Shown here: in pieces, positions 26,417 to 35,727 of the stretch
How positions within the stretch are numbered: the stretch's first letter is position 1
Layout: every line of letters begins with the position of its first letter
NCBI RefSeq assembly: GCF_014207745.1
Contig: NZ_JACHJB010000002.1
Location: 2,604,001-2,668,000, forward strand
DNA: 64,000 nt
Reading direction: 5' to 3'
Source: Nonomuraea muscovyensis
GTDB taxonomy: Bacteria; Actinomycetota; Actinomycetes; Streptosporangiales; Streptosporangiaceae
Program-made: the position numbers and the translations under genes
Notes under the pieces: generated by a model
What the model was told of the DNA's origin: nothing
What the model saw: only the letters and a program-made list of their open reading frames with translations
The model's database searches: none

Positions 26417-29400
26417 TCACACGCCGAGGGCCATGGCCACCACGTCCGCACGATCCAGCTTCCGGCCGCGCTCCAGGTGGTGGGCCAGCCCGCTCCCGCC
26501 GAGCGCGGCCTCGGCAACCTCGACGATCCGCACATGGTCCCACTCGACCACCGCCGTGGTGCCCCTGATGGCCTGCGCGCCACCGAGCAGCGTCGCCCCC
26601 TCCTCCGCGCGACCCTCGGCCAGCGCGAGCCCGGCGCAGACGATGACCGCGCTCCCGAGGGCCTGCGCGTCCCGAGCGCCCTCGGCCTGGCGGAGGGCGC
26701 GCACCGCCATCCGCCTGGCCCGCGGCAGATCCCCTTCCTGGACGGCGAGCAGCGCGAGCGACGAGTTGACCGCCGAGACCATCTGCGGCGGCGTGGCGAC
26801 GAGGTCGTCCATGAGCGCCAGCGCCTGGGCGTAGTACCGCCGGGCGCTCTCCAGGTCGCCGCGATGCCGGGCGAACTCCCCCCACGCCCCCCGTACGCCC
26901 GCCTCGCCGACACCGTCGCCGAGGGTGGTCACGATGTGCTCCGCCTCGCCCAGCAGCGAGTCCGCCTCCGCCCACCGGCCCAGCAGGTTGAGGGCGAGCG
27001 CCAGCCTGGCCCGCATGTACGCGGTGTCCTCGACCGCCCCCAACTCGTCCATCAGGCGCAACGCCTCACGCATGACACGCACGCTCTGTTCGGCCTCGCC
27101 GCGCAGGAGGTGGACGTCCGACAGGGTGCCGAGCGCGGTGCCCATCCCCCACCGGTCGCCCGTCTCCCGGTAGCGCTCGAACGCCTCGCGGCTGTCGCGC
27201 CCGCTCTCCTCGATCCGCCCGGCCGCGTAGTGCAGCAGCGCGCGGAAGATCAGGCCCGTCGCGCTCGCCCACCGGTCGGTGTGCCGCACCATCTCGTCGA
27301 TGTGGCGGTCGTCGCCCGGCTCCTCCACCCCGTACAGGACCAGCGACGGCACGGCCATGGCGACGATCGGGTGCGCCTCGCGCACGGACCCGAGCAGCCG
27401 GCGCAGCTCCCGCATCGAGTCGCGGCTCTCCTCCAACGTCATGGCCGCGCCCACCGCGTTGATGCCGTGGACGGCCAGCGCCAGTGCGCGCAGCCCGGGG
27501 TCGGAGCCCGGGGTGGCGGCCAGCACCTCTCGGGCCCGCGTCGCGCCTTCCAGCCGGTGCCCCTTGAGCCACCAGTACCAGCCGAGCGCGCCGACGAGCC
27601 GCAGCGCCAGCTCCGGCTCGCCGCGGTCGAGCGACCAGCGCAGCGCGGCCGACAGGTTCTCGTGCTCGGCGGTGAGCCGGCCCAGCCCGTCGAGCTGGGC
27701 GGCCGTCCGCAGCACCGGCTCCGCGGCCTCGGCCAGCCCGGTGAAGTGGCGGGCGTGCTCCTGGCGTACGGCGCCCTCCTCGCCGGACTCGGTGAGACGT
27801 TCGGCGGCGTAGGCCCGGATCGTCTCCAGCATCCGGTACCTGCCCGCGTCGTACACCACCAGCGACTTGTCGACCAGGCGCGACAGCGGGTCGAGCACGT
27901 CGCCGAAGACCTGCTCCAGCGTCTCCAGCGTGGCGCCGCCCGCGAAGGCGGCCAGGCGGCGCCCCAGGACGCGTTCGTCGTCGCCGAGCAGTTCCCAGCT
28001 CCATTCGACGAGGGAGCGCAGCGTCCGGTGACGCGGCTGGGCGGTGCGGCTGCCCCCGTTCAGCAGCCGGAACCTGTCACCGAGCCGCGCCGCGAGCTGT
28101 TCGGCCGTCATGGACCGCAGCCTCGCGGCGGCCAGTTCGATGGCCAGCGGCAGCCCGTCGAGGGCGCGGCAGATGCTCATAACGGCCGCCGCGTCGTCGT
28201 CCACCCGGTATCCGGGCCGTACGGCCGCGGCCCGGTCGGCGAACAGGCGCACGGCCGGATAGTCCGCCGCCTGCGCCGCGCCGGCGCCCGCGGGCGGCAC
28301 GGCGAGCGGCGGGAGGATCCAGGTGATCTCACCGGTGATGCCGAGGGGTTCGCGGCTGGTGGCCAGGATCTTCACACCGGGGCACTCGGCGAGCACCCGC
28401 TCCGCCAGGAACGCGGCGTGCTCGGCCACGTGCTCGCAGTTGTCCAGCACGACCAGCAGCCGCTTGCCGTGCAGCGCCCTGACCAGCCGGTCGACGGGCT
28501 CCAGCGGTGCGGCGCCGAGAGACGGGGCGGCGCTGATGCCGTCACGCACGTCGAGAGCGCCGATCAGGCTCTGGGTCACGCCGGCCGCGTCGGTGGCCGC
28601 GGCCAGCTCGGCCAGCCACACCCCGTCGGGCATCGCGTCGCCCATCGTCTCGGCCGCCTCCATGGCGAGCCGCGTCTTGCCCGCCCCGCCGGGGCCGAGC
28701 ACGGTGACCAGGCGGTGGCCCGACAGCAGTTCGCCGGTGTGGTCGACGTCGCGTTCCCGCCCGACGAAGCTGGTCAGCCGGGCGCGCAGGTTCCCCGCAC
28801 GCGGCGAAAGCGTCCCGTCGCCGGAGCGCTGGGGGTGTGGCGGGACCGCGGAGGACGGGAACGGCTCGGGGCCGGCGGTGGGCGACGGATCGGTGAGGGC
28901 GCGGGCGGGCCCGGGGTGAGCGGGCGGCTCGGGGCGGGAGCCGGGGGGCAACCCGGTGGTGAGGTGGGACGGCGGCTCGGGGCGGGAGGCGGGAGGCGAC
29001 CCGGCGGTGAGGTGGGACGGCGGCTCGGGGCGGGAGGCGGGAGGCGACCCGGCGGTGAGGTGGGACGGCGGCTCGGGGCGGGAGGCGGGAGGCGACCCGG
29101 CGGTGAGGTGGGACGGCGGCTCGGGGGCGGAGACGGGCCCCGTCCCGCCGTCCGGAGCCGGGAGCGGGTCTGGGTGGGAGGCGGGTGTCCGATCGTGGGG
29201 AGGGGTGTGAGGTGCCGCGTCGGGGGCGGCGGAGGGCGTCTGGGCGAGGGCGGCGCGTTCGCGGTCGGGGGTGGGAGGGGGGTCGTCGCGCAGGAGTGTG
29301 GTGTGCAGGTCGGTGAGCTGGGGTGAGGGGGCGGTGCCCAGTTCGTCGCGGAACGTCCGGCGCGCGGACTCGAAGGCGGCCAGCGCCTCCACGCGCCTGC

Positions 29401-30166
29401 CCGCGCCGTACAGCGCCCGCATGAGCTGGCCGTGCAGCCGCTCCCGCAGGCGGTGTTCGGCGAGCAGCGCCGTCAGGTCGTCGAGCACATGGGCGTGGCG
29501 GCCGAGAAGCAGGTCGGCCTCGATGCGGTCCTCGGTGGCGGCCAGCCAGAGGGTCTCCAGCCTGGCGATGTCGCCGGCGGCCACGCTCACGCCGGCCAGG
29601 TCGGCCAGCGCGGGACCGCGCCACAGGGCCAGCGCGGCCCGGAGCGTCCCGGCCGCCGTACGAGCGTCGCCCGCCGTCAGGGCGGACCGTCCGCTGCGGG
29701 CGAGCGCGGTGAAGCGGTGCGCGTCGACCTGCTCGGGGGCGACAGCCAGCCGGTAGCCGGTGGGGTCCGCCACCACGATCTGCCGGGCTGCCGTGTCCCG
29801 GCTCCCGTCCCCGGCGTGCGGGGCGACCGGGCCGGCGGTCTCGACGGGGCCGGTGCGGGGGACGCATTCGTGGGCCGGTGGGGCGGTGTCGGGACGCGGG
29901 TGGGCGGGTGGGGGTTTGGCCAGGGCGGTGCGGAGGCGGGAGGCGAGGGCCTGGAGGGCGTTGGCCACGGCGGCGGGTGCGCGGTCGTCCCACACCCCCG
30001 CTGTCAGCCGGTCGAACGGAACTGTCACCCCGGCGTCCAGGGCGAGTAGACCCAGGAGGGTGCGCAGGCGCTGCCCGGAGACCTCCACGACCCGGCCGTG
30101 CCGCCGCACCTCGAGCGGCCCGAGGATGCCGAAGGTCGTGTCCGCGTCCGTGCCCACCCCCCTCAT
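26417..30166 (-). CDS. AfsR/SARP-family regulator with NB-ARC and TPR domains
   Basis: A large transcriptional regulator of about 1249 aa. Winged-helix DNA-binding domain (FGILGPLEVRRHGRVVEVSGQRLRTLL in two stretches), bacterial transcriptional activator domain (ARLETLWLAATEDRIEADL), then a Pro-rich linker with 16-residue repeats. The NB-ARC ATPase has Walker A LGPGGAGKT and Walker B LLVVLDNCEH, followed by a C-terminal helical TPR region. Such proteins activate secondary-metabolite clusters. I chose ATG 30166 since CACAAT ends six bases before it (leaderless); a GTG at 30205 would add 13 residues. Codon-rich and intact. Confidence 0.88.
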   Translation of the reverse strand: MRGVGTDADTTFGILGPLEVRRHGRVVEVSGQRLRTLLGLLALDAGVTVPFDRLTAGVWDDRAPAAVANALQALASRLRTALAKPPPAHPRPDTAPPAHECVPRTGPVETAGPVAPHAGDGSRDTAARQIVVADPTGYRLAVAPEQVDAHRFTALARSGRSALTAGDARTAAGTLRAALALWRGPALADLAGVSVAAGDIARLETLWLAATEDRIEADLLLGRHAHVLDDLTALLAEHRLRERLHGQLMRALYGAGRRVEALAAFESARRTFRDELGTAPSPQLTDLHTTLLRDDPPPTPDRERAALAQTPSAAPDAAPHTPPHDRTPASHPDPLPAPDGGTGPVSAPEPPSHLTAGSPPASRPEPPSHLTAGSPPASRPEPPSHLTAGSPPASRPEPPSHLTTGLPPGSRPEPPAHPGPARALTDPSPTAGPEPFPSSAVPPHPQRSGDGTLSPRAGNLRARLTSFVGRERDVDHTGELLSGHRLVTVLGPGGAGKTRLAMEAAETMGDAMPDGVWLAELAAATDAAGVTQSLIGALDVRDGISAAPSLGAAPLEPVDRLVRALHGKRLLVVLDNCEHVAEHAAFLAERVLAECPGVKILATSREPLGITGEITWILPPLAVPPAGAGAAQAADYPAVRLFADRAAAVRPGYRVDDDAAAVMSICRALDGLPLAIELAAARLRSMTAEQLAARLGDRFRLLNGGSRTAQPRHRTLRSLVEWSWELLGDDERVLGRRLAAFAGGATLETLEQVFGDVLDPLSRLVDKSLVVYDAGRYRMLETIRAYAAERLTESGEEGAVRQEHARHFTGLAEAAEPVLRTAAQLDGLGRLTAEHENLSAALRWSLDRGEPELALRLVGALGWYWWLKGHRLEGATRAREVLAATPGSDPGLRALALAVHGINAVGAAMTLEESRDSMRELRRLLGSVREAHPIVAMAVPSLVLYGVEEPGDDRHIDEMVRHTDRWASATGLIFRALLHYAAGRIEESGRDSREAFERYRETGDRWGMGTALGTLSDVHLLRGEAEQSVRVMREALRLMDELGAVEDTAYMRARLALALNLLGRWAEADSLLGEAEHIVTTLGDGVGEAGVRGAWGEFARHRGDLESARRYYAQALALMDDLVATPPQMVSAVNSSLALLAVQEGDLPRARRMAVRALRQAEGARDAQALGSAVIVCAGLALAEGRAEEGATLLGGAQAIRGTTAVVEWDHVRIVEVAEAALGGSGLAHHLERGRKLDRADVVAMALGV
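28921..29130 (-). repeat. 48-bp tandem repeats in the AfsR-like linker
   Basis: Units coding PEPPSHLTAGSPPASR: three exact copies and one diverged copy (TTGLPPGSR), plus a partial one. They sit in the linker between the activator and NB-ARC domains. In-frame and likely hypervariable. Confidence 0.9.
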
Positions 30167-30259
30167 GCCTCGATTGTGGCCGATTTTGCGTCCTTTACCG
30201 TCCACCGACCCTCGCGAAACGGTCGGCGCATGCCCGATAGCCGCGTAGCATCATCCGGC

Positions 30260-30829
30260 ATGGGGCTGTGTAACACGACAGGACGCGTGGGGCGGATCGC
30301 CGTCAGTGTGACGGCGGTGGGCCTTGTGCTTCTCGTGTCGGGCTGCGCCGGCTTCATCAGCAGGTCGGAGGCCAAGGAGATCGCCGAGATCAACGTGTCG
30401 AGCCCCGATCTGCGCGAGGGCGAGCCGCTGCCGCGCGAGTACGGGTGCGAGGGCCGCCAGGGCAGCCCGCCGCTGCGCTGGTCCAGCGAGCCGCTGCCGC
30501 AGGCCAGGTCGATCGCGATCGTGGCCGACTCCCACACCTCGTCGGAGTCGGCGGTGCAGTGGGTGCTCTACAACATCCCGGCCACCACGACCGAGTTGGG
30601 CCCGGGGGCTTCGGAGAGCCCGCCGGAGGGTTCGGCCCAGGCGCGGGTGACGAGCGGCAAGCCCGGCTACCAGCCCCCGTGCGACAAGGGCCTCAGCTAC
30701 CGCTTCACCGTCTACACGCTGCAGGGCAGGGTCCAGGTGGCGCAGGGCGCGCCCCTCTCCGCGGTCCTCAAGGAGATCGCGGACAAGACCATCGCCCGCG
30801 GGCGGCTCACCGCCGTACACATCGAGTGA
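30260..30829 (+). CDS. YbhB/YbcL-family (PEBP, Raf kinase inhibitor-like) lipoprotein
   Basis: A 189-aa lipoprotein. Signal IAVSVTAVGLVLLVSGC carries the lipobox LVSG-Cys, so it should be anchored outside the membrane. The mature part has PEBP features: INVSSPDLREGEPLPREYGCEG, SPPLRWSSEP, WVLYNIPATTTELG, GYQPPCDKG and YRFTVYTL. Bacterial PEBPs are of uncertain function, with ligand binding or protease inhibition proposed. ATG 30260 has TAGCAT eight bases upstream. An in-frame ATG at 30230 is less likely. Confidence 0.85.
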   Translation: MGLCNTTGRVGRIAVSVTAVGLVLLVSGCAGFISRSEAKEIAEINVSSPDLREGEPLPREYGCEGRQGSPPLRWSSEPLPQARSIAIVADSHTSSESAVQWVLYNIPATTTELGPGASESPPEGSAQARVTSGKPGYQPPCDKGLSYRFTVYTLQGRVQVAQGAPLSAVLKEIADKTIARGRLTAVHIE

Positions 30830-30845
30830 GAAATCAAACACCAGG

Positions 30846-30861
30846 GGTAATAATCGTTACC
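30846..30861. promoter_or_regulatory. AT-rich inverted repeat GGTAA-N6-TTACC
   Basis: GGTAATAATCGTTACC lies 16 bp after the YbhB stop and about 150 bp before the next gene. Its AT-rich core stands out in this GC-rich DNA and resembles Fur/Zur-type sites in general layout only. It could regulate the membrane-anchored protein gene downstream. Confidence 0.3.
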
Positions 30862-31012
30862 AATTCTTGGCTTAGGGTGTGACAACGCTCGCAGTGGTCC
30901 GACACAATCAGATCCAATTGTCAGGCGCTGGTGATCAAAGGGGGCAGATCGCGTCGATGGCCGCGCGATCTCACCGGTGCCACAGGGAGGCCATGGCTTT
31001 GAGGGTGGTGCA

Positions 31013-32572
31013 ATGACAGCGGTCGTCGTCAGCTTGGTCGCTATCGTGCTCCTCGTGCTCGTCGTCGTGGCACTGGGCATGCGTTCCATGAACCGCCGGG
31101 AGAGCTCGCTTCCCCCGGAACGGCTCAAGCAGATGATCGAGAAGGAGGAGCAGACCCACGCTCGATCCACCGACGAGTTCGCGGCCCACGAACCCCGGAT
31201 GGCCAACTTCAGCCCCGACTTCAGCCCGATCGACGAGCCCAAGCCCAAGCCGGTGCGCACCGGCCAGCGCGGCAAGCGCGGCGTGGACGAGTGGGGCAAC
31301 CCCCGTTCGGACGACGACGACGAGGAGTTCTGGGCCTCCATCCGCAGCGACGCGGCCGAGGGCGGCTTCGGCGCCGGCGGCACGGTCGCGGCGCGCAAGG
31401 GCGCCTCCCGCCCCGTTGACGGCAACTCCGAGAGCACCCCCGATCAGGCCGCCGGCCGGCCGGCCGACCACCCGGCCGAGCGTCAGCGCCCGGCCGAGCG
31501 CAGGCGTTCCGGCAGGCGCGAGGCCGCCGCGACCGCCGATCCCGACGCGGTGACCATCCAGGCCCCGCTGCCGCAGCGTCCCGCCCGCACCGCGGCGCCC
31601 GCTCCCACCGCCGGACTGGCCGACCTGGTCGAGCCCGCGCCCGTGCAGCGGCCCGCCGCCTCCGCCTCCGACCTGGCCGACCAGCGCACGGTGACGTTCG
31701 CCGCCCCCACCCCCGACGTGATGAGCATCCTGGGCGCGGGCGCCCAGCCCGTGGCGCCGACCGGCCGCCCCGACCCGCTCGCCGCCGGCTCCCGGCCGGC
31801 GCCCCCCGCCTCCGTCCCGGCGGCCGGCCCTGTCTCGACCGGCCCGGCCTCGGCTCCGGGCACGAGCCGGCGTTCGGCACGCCGTTCCCGCTCGGCCGCC
31901 GCTGCGGCCGCTCCGACGGCCGCGGCTCCGGCGGCGGACCCGCTGTCCACCACGGCCCCGGGCACCCTGCCGGCAGGCGGAGCGTTCACCCCGGCCGGCA
32001 GCGGCTCGTTTCCGGCCGTGCCCGTCGCCCCCATCCACGGCGCGCCCACCAGTGACCCGTTCCCCGCCGCCGCGCATGGCCGGGGGGGCGACCCGCTCGA
32101 CTCGACCTGGACCACCCCGGTCCCGTCCGCGACGTCCGGTTCCTGGCCCGCGGCGCCTGTCGCCGACATCCTCGACGACTCGGCGCCCTCCGGTTCGTGG
32201 CCGGGCTTCGAGCCGCAGCAGCCCGCCGCCACCCCGTCGCGGGCCTCGTACGAGGTGCGCCCCGGCTGGGCCGTGGCCGACGACTCCGCCCCGCTGACGG
32301 GCCCGTCGCCCGCCGCGGGTGTCCCGACCGCGCCCACGCGGGCGGTCTCCGGCCGCGACGACGTGCTGTCGGCGCCGCCCGCCTCGTACGAGACGGGCGA
32401 CTTCACCGCGGCCCCGCCGTCGCAGGCCCCCTGGCCCGAGCCGCCGGCTGACACCCCAGGGTGGCCGGCGTACACCGACGCGCCCGGCGCACCCGATCAC
32501 GGCCGGGCCCGGCAGGGCGACGGCGGCCGCCGCCGCGCCCCCGAGCACGATCTTCCCGACTACTACCGGTAG
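31013..32572 (+). CDS. Membrane-anchored Ala/Pro-rich disordered protein
   Basis: A 519-aa protein with one N-terminal membrane helix (AVVVSLVAIVLLVLVVVALG). A conserved-looking basic/acidic region follows (LPPERLKQMIEKEEQTHARS, then GKRGVDEWGNPRSDDDDEEFWASIRSD). The remaining ~400 residues are Ala/Pro/Ser-rich and predicted disordered, with repeated GSWP-type motifs. Cytoplasmic orientation is likely from the positive residues after the helix. No catalytic domain visible. ATG 31013 follows GAGGGTGG. Function unknown. Confidence 0.7.
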   Translation: MTAVVVSLVAIVLLVLVVVALGMRSMNRRESSLPPERLKQMIEKEEQTHARSTDEFAAHEPRMANFSPDFSPIDEPKPKPVRTGQRGKRGVDEWGNPRSDDDDEEFWASIRSDAAEGGFGAGGTVAARKGASRPVDGNSESTPDQAAGRPADHPAERQRPAERRRSGRREAAATADPDAVTIQAPLPQRPARTAAPAPTAGLADLVEPAPVQRPAASASDLADQRTVTFAAPTPDVMSILGAGAQPVAPTGRPDPLAAGSRPAPPASVPAAGPVSTGPASAPGTSRRSARRSRSAAAAAAPTAAAPAADPLSTTAPGTLPAGGAFTPAGSGSFPAVPVAPIHGAPTSDPFPAAAHGRGGDPLDSTWTTPVPSATSGSWPAAPVADILDDSAPSGSWPGFEPQQPAATPSRASYEVRPGWAVADDSAPLTGPSPAAGVPTAPTRAVSGRDDVLSAPPASYETGDFTAAPPSQAPWPEPPADTPGWPAYTDAPGAPDHGRARQGDGGRRRAPEHDLPDYYR

Positions 32573-32662
32573 ACACGCGCTGCCCTCACCAGGCCATGGA
32601 TTGCGTAAAACCCGTTCATGACCCCCCAAGGGGAGGCCCACCCGGGCACTAGGGTTTGCCGC

Positions 32663-34882
32663 ATGACCGGCGACACTCAGCGTAACCTCCTGAGGACTCT
32701 CAGGTACGACGTGCCTGCCTCCCTCGTGGTCTTCCTCATCGCGGTGCCCCTTTCCCTGGGCATCGCGATGGCCTCGGGCGCCCCCCTCGCCGCGGGACTC
32801 ATCGCCGCCGTCGTCGGCGGCATCGTCGCGGGCGCGCTCGGCGGGTCCGCCATCCAGGTGAGCGGGCCCGCGGCGGGCCTGTCCCTGGTGGTCGCCGACC
32901 TCGTGCAGACGTACGGATGGCGCGCCACCTGCATGATCACCCTGTTGGCCGGAGCCGTACAGCTCCTGCTCGGCCTGCTGCGCGCGGCGCGGGCGGCGCT
33001 GGCCGTCTCCCCCGCCGTGATCCACGGCATGCTGGCGGGCGTCGGCGTGGTGATCGCGCTGTCCCAGCTGCACATCGTGCTCGGCGGCAGCCCGCAGCGT
33101 TCGGCGCTGGCCAACATCATGGAGCTGCCTTCGCAGGTGGCCGCCATGCACGGCCACACGGTGGCGGTGGGCCTGCTCACGATCGCGGTGCTGGCCCTGT
33201 GGACCCGGCTGCCCAAACAGATCAAGGCGGTGCCGGCACCACTCGCGGCGCTGCTGGTCGCGGCGGTGACGGCGTGGGTGTTCCGGTGGGACGTCACCCG
33301 CGTCGACCTGTCGGGCAGCTTCGGGGAGCTGGCCTTCCCGGTCCTGCCGAACGGCGACTGGCACCACATCGTGGGGGCCGTCCTGCTGGTCGCGTTGCTG
33401 GCCGGCGTCGAGTCGCTGCTGTGCTCCGTCGCGGTGGACGGCATGCACTCCGGCCCCCGCGCCGACCTCGACCAGGAGCTGACCGGCCAGGGGGCCGCCA
33501 ACATGGTCACGGGCGCGCTGGGCGGCCTGCCGGTGGCCGGCGTGATCGTGCGCAGCACGGCCAACGCCCAGGCGGGCGGGCAGACCCGCTGTTCGACGAT
33601 CCTGCACGGCGTGTGGGTGCTGGTGTTCGCGCTGGGCTTCGGCTGGACGATCCAGCTCATCCCGATGGAGGCGCTGGCGGCGCTGCTGGTGTTCATCGGC
33701 GTGCAGATGGTGAATCTGGGCCACGTCCGCAAGGTGCACGGCCACGGCGAGGTGCCGGTGTACATCGTCACCATGGGCGCCGTGATCCTCCTCGGGCTGG
33801 CCGAAGGGGTGCTGGCGGGGCTGGCGCTGGCGGCGCTGCTGGCGCTGCGGCGGCTGACCTGGGTGACGGTCAAGGTGCGGGAGATGCCGGACGGCCGCTG
33901 GCACGCCGCGATCTGCGGCTCCCTCACGTTCCTGGGGGTGCCCAGGCTCACGCACGAGCTGCGCACGATCCCCGCGGGCGTGGCCGTGGACCTCGACCTG
34001 AACATCGACTTCATGGACAACGCGGCCTTCGAGACCATTCACTCCTGGCGGCTGGGCCACGAACGGCAGGGCGGCACGGTGGACATCGACGAACTGCACG
34101 ACGAGTGGTACGCGCTGGCCGCGAGCGGCGCCCGCATGTACCCGGTCAAGACCCCGCCCGCCACGCCGGACCGGTGGTGGCTGCCGTGGGCGCACCGGCG
34201 CCGCCGCCCTTCGTGGCGGCCGCAGGACGAGCCGGAGCACGGCCCGCGCGCGCCGGTCGAGTGCCAGCTGACGGCCGGCGCGAGGGAGTTCCACCGGCGG
34301 ACCGCTCCGCTGGTACGGCCGATCCTGACCGAGCTGGCCCGCAAGCAGCAGCCGACGCATCTGTTCATCACGTGCGCCGACTCGCGGGTGGTGCCGAGCC
34401 TCATCACCGCGAGCGGCCCGGGTGACCTGTTCACGGTGCGCAACATCGGCAACCTGGTGCCGCGCAAGGGGGCCGAGCCGCATGACGACTCGGTGGTGGC
34501 CGCGATCGAGTACGCGACGCAGGTGCTCGGCGTGCACACCATCACCGTGTGCGGGCACTCGGGTTGCGGGGCGATGGCCGGGCTGCTCAGCGGCGGGGTG
34601 AAGGCGGGCAGCCTGCCGGGGATGCGCCGCTGGCTGCGGCACGGGCACCACAGCCTGGCGAGGTTCATCGAGACCGCGGAGGGGCCGCTGGACTCCCGGG
34701 CGCTCGACCAGCTCTGCCGGGTCAACGTCCAGCAGCAGCTGGAGAACCTGCGCACCTACCGGAAGGTCGACGAGCAGGTGCGCGAGGGGCGGCTGGAGCT
34801 GGTGGGGCTCTACTTCGACATCGGGTCGGCGCGGGTGCACATGGTGCCTCCGCTGCCGTCCACGGTGTCGGTCCGCATCTAG
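32663..34882 (+). CDS. SulP-family anion transporter fused to beta-carbonic anhydrase
   Basis: A 739-aa fusion. The N-terminal ~400 residues are a SulP permease (SLGIAMASGAPLAAGLIAAV, QVSGPAAGLSL, and a conserved ANAQAGGQTR segment). A STAS-like domain (SLTFLGVPRLTHELRTIP) follows, then a beta-carbonic anhydrase with zinc ligands Cys571, His632 and Cys635 and the Asp573-Arg575 dyad (CADSR, CGHSGCG). It probably couples bicarbonate movement to CO2 hydration; mycobacterial Rv3273 has the same plan. ATG 32663 with TAGGGT seven bases upstream suggests a leaderless transcript. Confidence 0.92.
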   Translation: MTGDTQRNLLRTLRYDVPASLVVFLIAVPLSLGIAMASGAPLAAGLIAAVVGGIVAGALGGSAIQVSGPAAGLSLVVADLVQTYGWRATCMITLLAGAVQLLLGLLRAARAALAVSPAVIHGMLAGVGVVIALSQLHIVLGGSPQRSALANIMELPSQVAAMHGHTVAVGLLTIAVLALWTRLPKQIKAVPAPLAALLVAAVTAWVFRWDVTRVDLSGSFGELAFPVLPNGDWHHIVGAVLLVALLAGVESLLCSVAVDGMHSGPRADLDQELTGQGAANMVTGALGGLPVAGVIVRSTANAQAGGQTRCSTILHGVWVLVFALGFGWTIQLIPMEALAALLVFIGVQMVNLGHVRKVHGHGEVPVYIVTMGAVILLGLAEGVLAGLALAALLALRRLTWVTVKVREMPDGRWHAAICGSLTFLGVPRLTHELRTIPAGVAVDLDLNIDFMDNAAFETIHSWRLGHERQGGTVDIDELHDEWYALAASGARMYPVKTPPATPDRWWLPWAHRRRRPSWRPQDEPEHGPRAPVECQLTAGAREFHRRTAPLVRPILTELARKQQPTHLFITCADSRVVPSLITASGPGDLFTVRNIGNLVPRKGAEPHDDSVVAAIEYATQVLGVHTITVCGHSGCGAMAGLLSGGVKAGSLPGMRRWLRHGHHSLARFIETAEGPLDSRALDQLCRVNVQQQLENLRTYRKVDEQVREGRLELVGLYFDIGSARVHMVPPLPSTVSVRI

Positions 34883-34938
34883 GCGCCGCTCCGCATCCGG
34901 GCGTCGGTCCGCATCCGGGTGCCGGTCCGCACCCGGGC
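34867..34938 (+). repeat. 18-bp tandem repeat spanning the SulP stop codon
   Basis: Four imperfect copies of GTCGGTCCGCATCCGGGC. The first copy holds the TAG stop (34880-34882) where the others read CGG; loss of that stop would extend the protein into the repeats. Confidence 0.85.
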
Positions 34939-34947
34939 GGGCCGACG

Positions 34948-35643
34948 TCAGGGGGCGAGGGGCGCGGGGACGCCGTCGCCCCGCACCGCCGGCCGGTAGT
35001 ACGCGGCCCAGCCCGCGTCGCCCATGCGCAGGACCTTCAGCCCGGTCCAGCCGAGCGCGGCGACGGGGACGATCCAGAACACCGCGGTCAGCGGGCCGTA
35101 CGCGACCGCGAACGACCCCACGTACCCGAGGGTGGCCGTCGCCGGCACCCACCAGCCGACGAAGCCGGACCGCCACACGGCGACGAGGAGCAGCGGCAGG
35201 CCGAGGAAGCCGAGGAACATCCACGGGAGCTGGAAGCCGTAGACGACGCCCGGCAGGTTCATCATCTCGTCGAGGATCCGCTGCGTCTCCTCCGGCGGGT
35301 AGCGCCTGCCCAGCCACCACTCGACGGGGTCGCTGAGCAGCAGCCCGGACAGGGCCATGTAGCCGATCACGGTCATCGCGCCGGCCGCGTGCCCGAGCCG
35401 GGTGGCCCGGTGCCGGGTGAGATGGACCAGGCCGATGGCGGCGACGGCCATGAGCATCCAGCTCCAGTGGTAGAGCACCGACTGGGTCTGGGCGAGGGCC
35501 GGGTTGTCGCCGAAGCTGACCGCCTCCCTGTCGTCCCCCCAGGTGCCGGGGTCGACGACGACGGCCACCGCCTGCAGCAGCGGGGCGACGATGATGAGGA
35601 TGCCGGCGCTGACACGGCGGAAGGTGACATGGTCGTTCAACAC
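34948..35643 (-). CDS. Six-helix membrane protein, unknown function
   Basis: A 231-aa protein with about six hydrophobic segments (GILIIVAPLLQAVAVVV, WMLMAVAAIGLVHL, MTVIGYMALSGLLL, LPWMFLGFLGLPLLLVAVW and two more). It lacks known transporter motifs. GTG start at 35643; TAACCT lies seven bases upstream with no ribosome site, so a leaderless start is likely. It is 84 bp downstream of the FAH-family gene stop on the opposite reading side, same strand. Confidence 0.75.
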   Translation of the reverse strand: MLNDHVTFRRVSAGILIIVAPLLQAVAVVVDPGTWGDDREAVSFGDNPALAQTQSVLYHWSWMLMAVAAIGLVHLTRHRATRLGHAAGAMTVIGYMALSGLLLSDPVEWWLGRRYPPEETQRILDEMMNLPGVVYGFQLPWMFLGFLGLPLLLVAVWRSGFVGWWVPATATLGYVGSFAVAYGPLTAVFWIVPVAALGWTGLKVLRMGDAGWAAYYRPAVRGDGVPAPLAP

Positions 35644-35727
35644 CTGGCAGAGGTTAGGCGCCCCCCGTACGGCGGTCGTCCCTCTGGGGGCGGACCGGGC
35701 GTCCGCCCGCAGGGGGAACCAGGGCGC

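Noticed and set aside
26477..29326. Plus-strand frame of ~950 codons opposite the AfsR-like gene
   Set aside because: Antisense shadow; the minus-strand gene has clear domains and the plus frame has none.
30971..35320. Minus-strand open frame of about 1450 codons
   Set aside because: It is antisense to the Ala/Pro-rich protein, the SulP fusion and more. Its translation is low-complexity Arg/Gly/His and shows no family motif; such long antisense frames are expected at this GC content.
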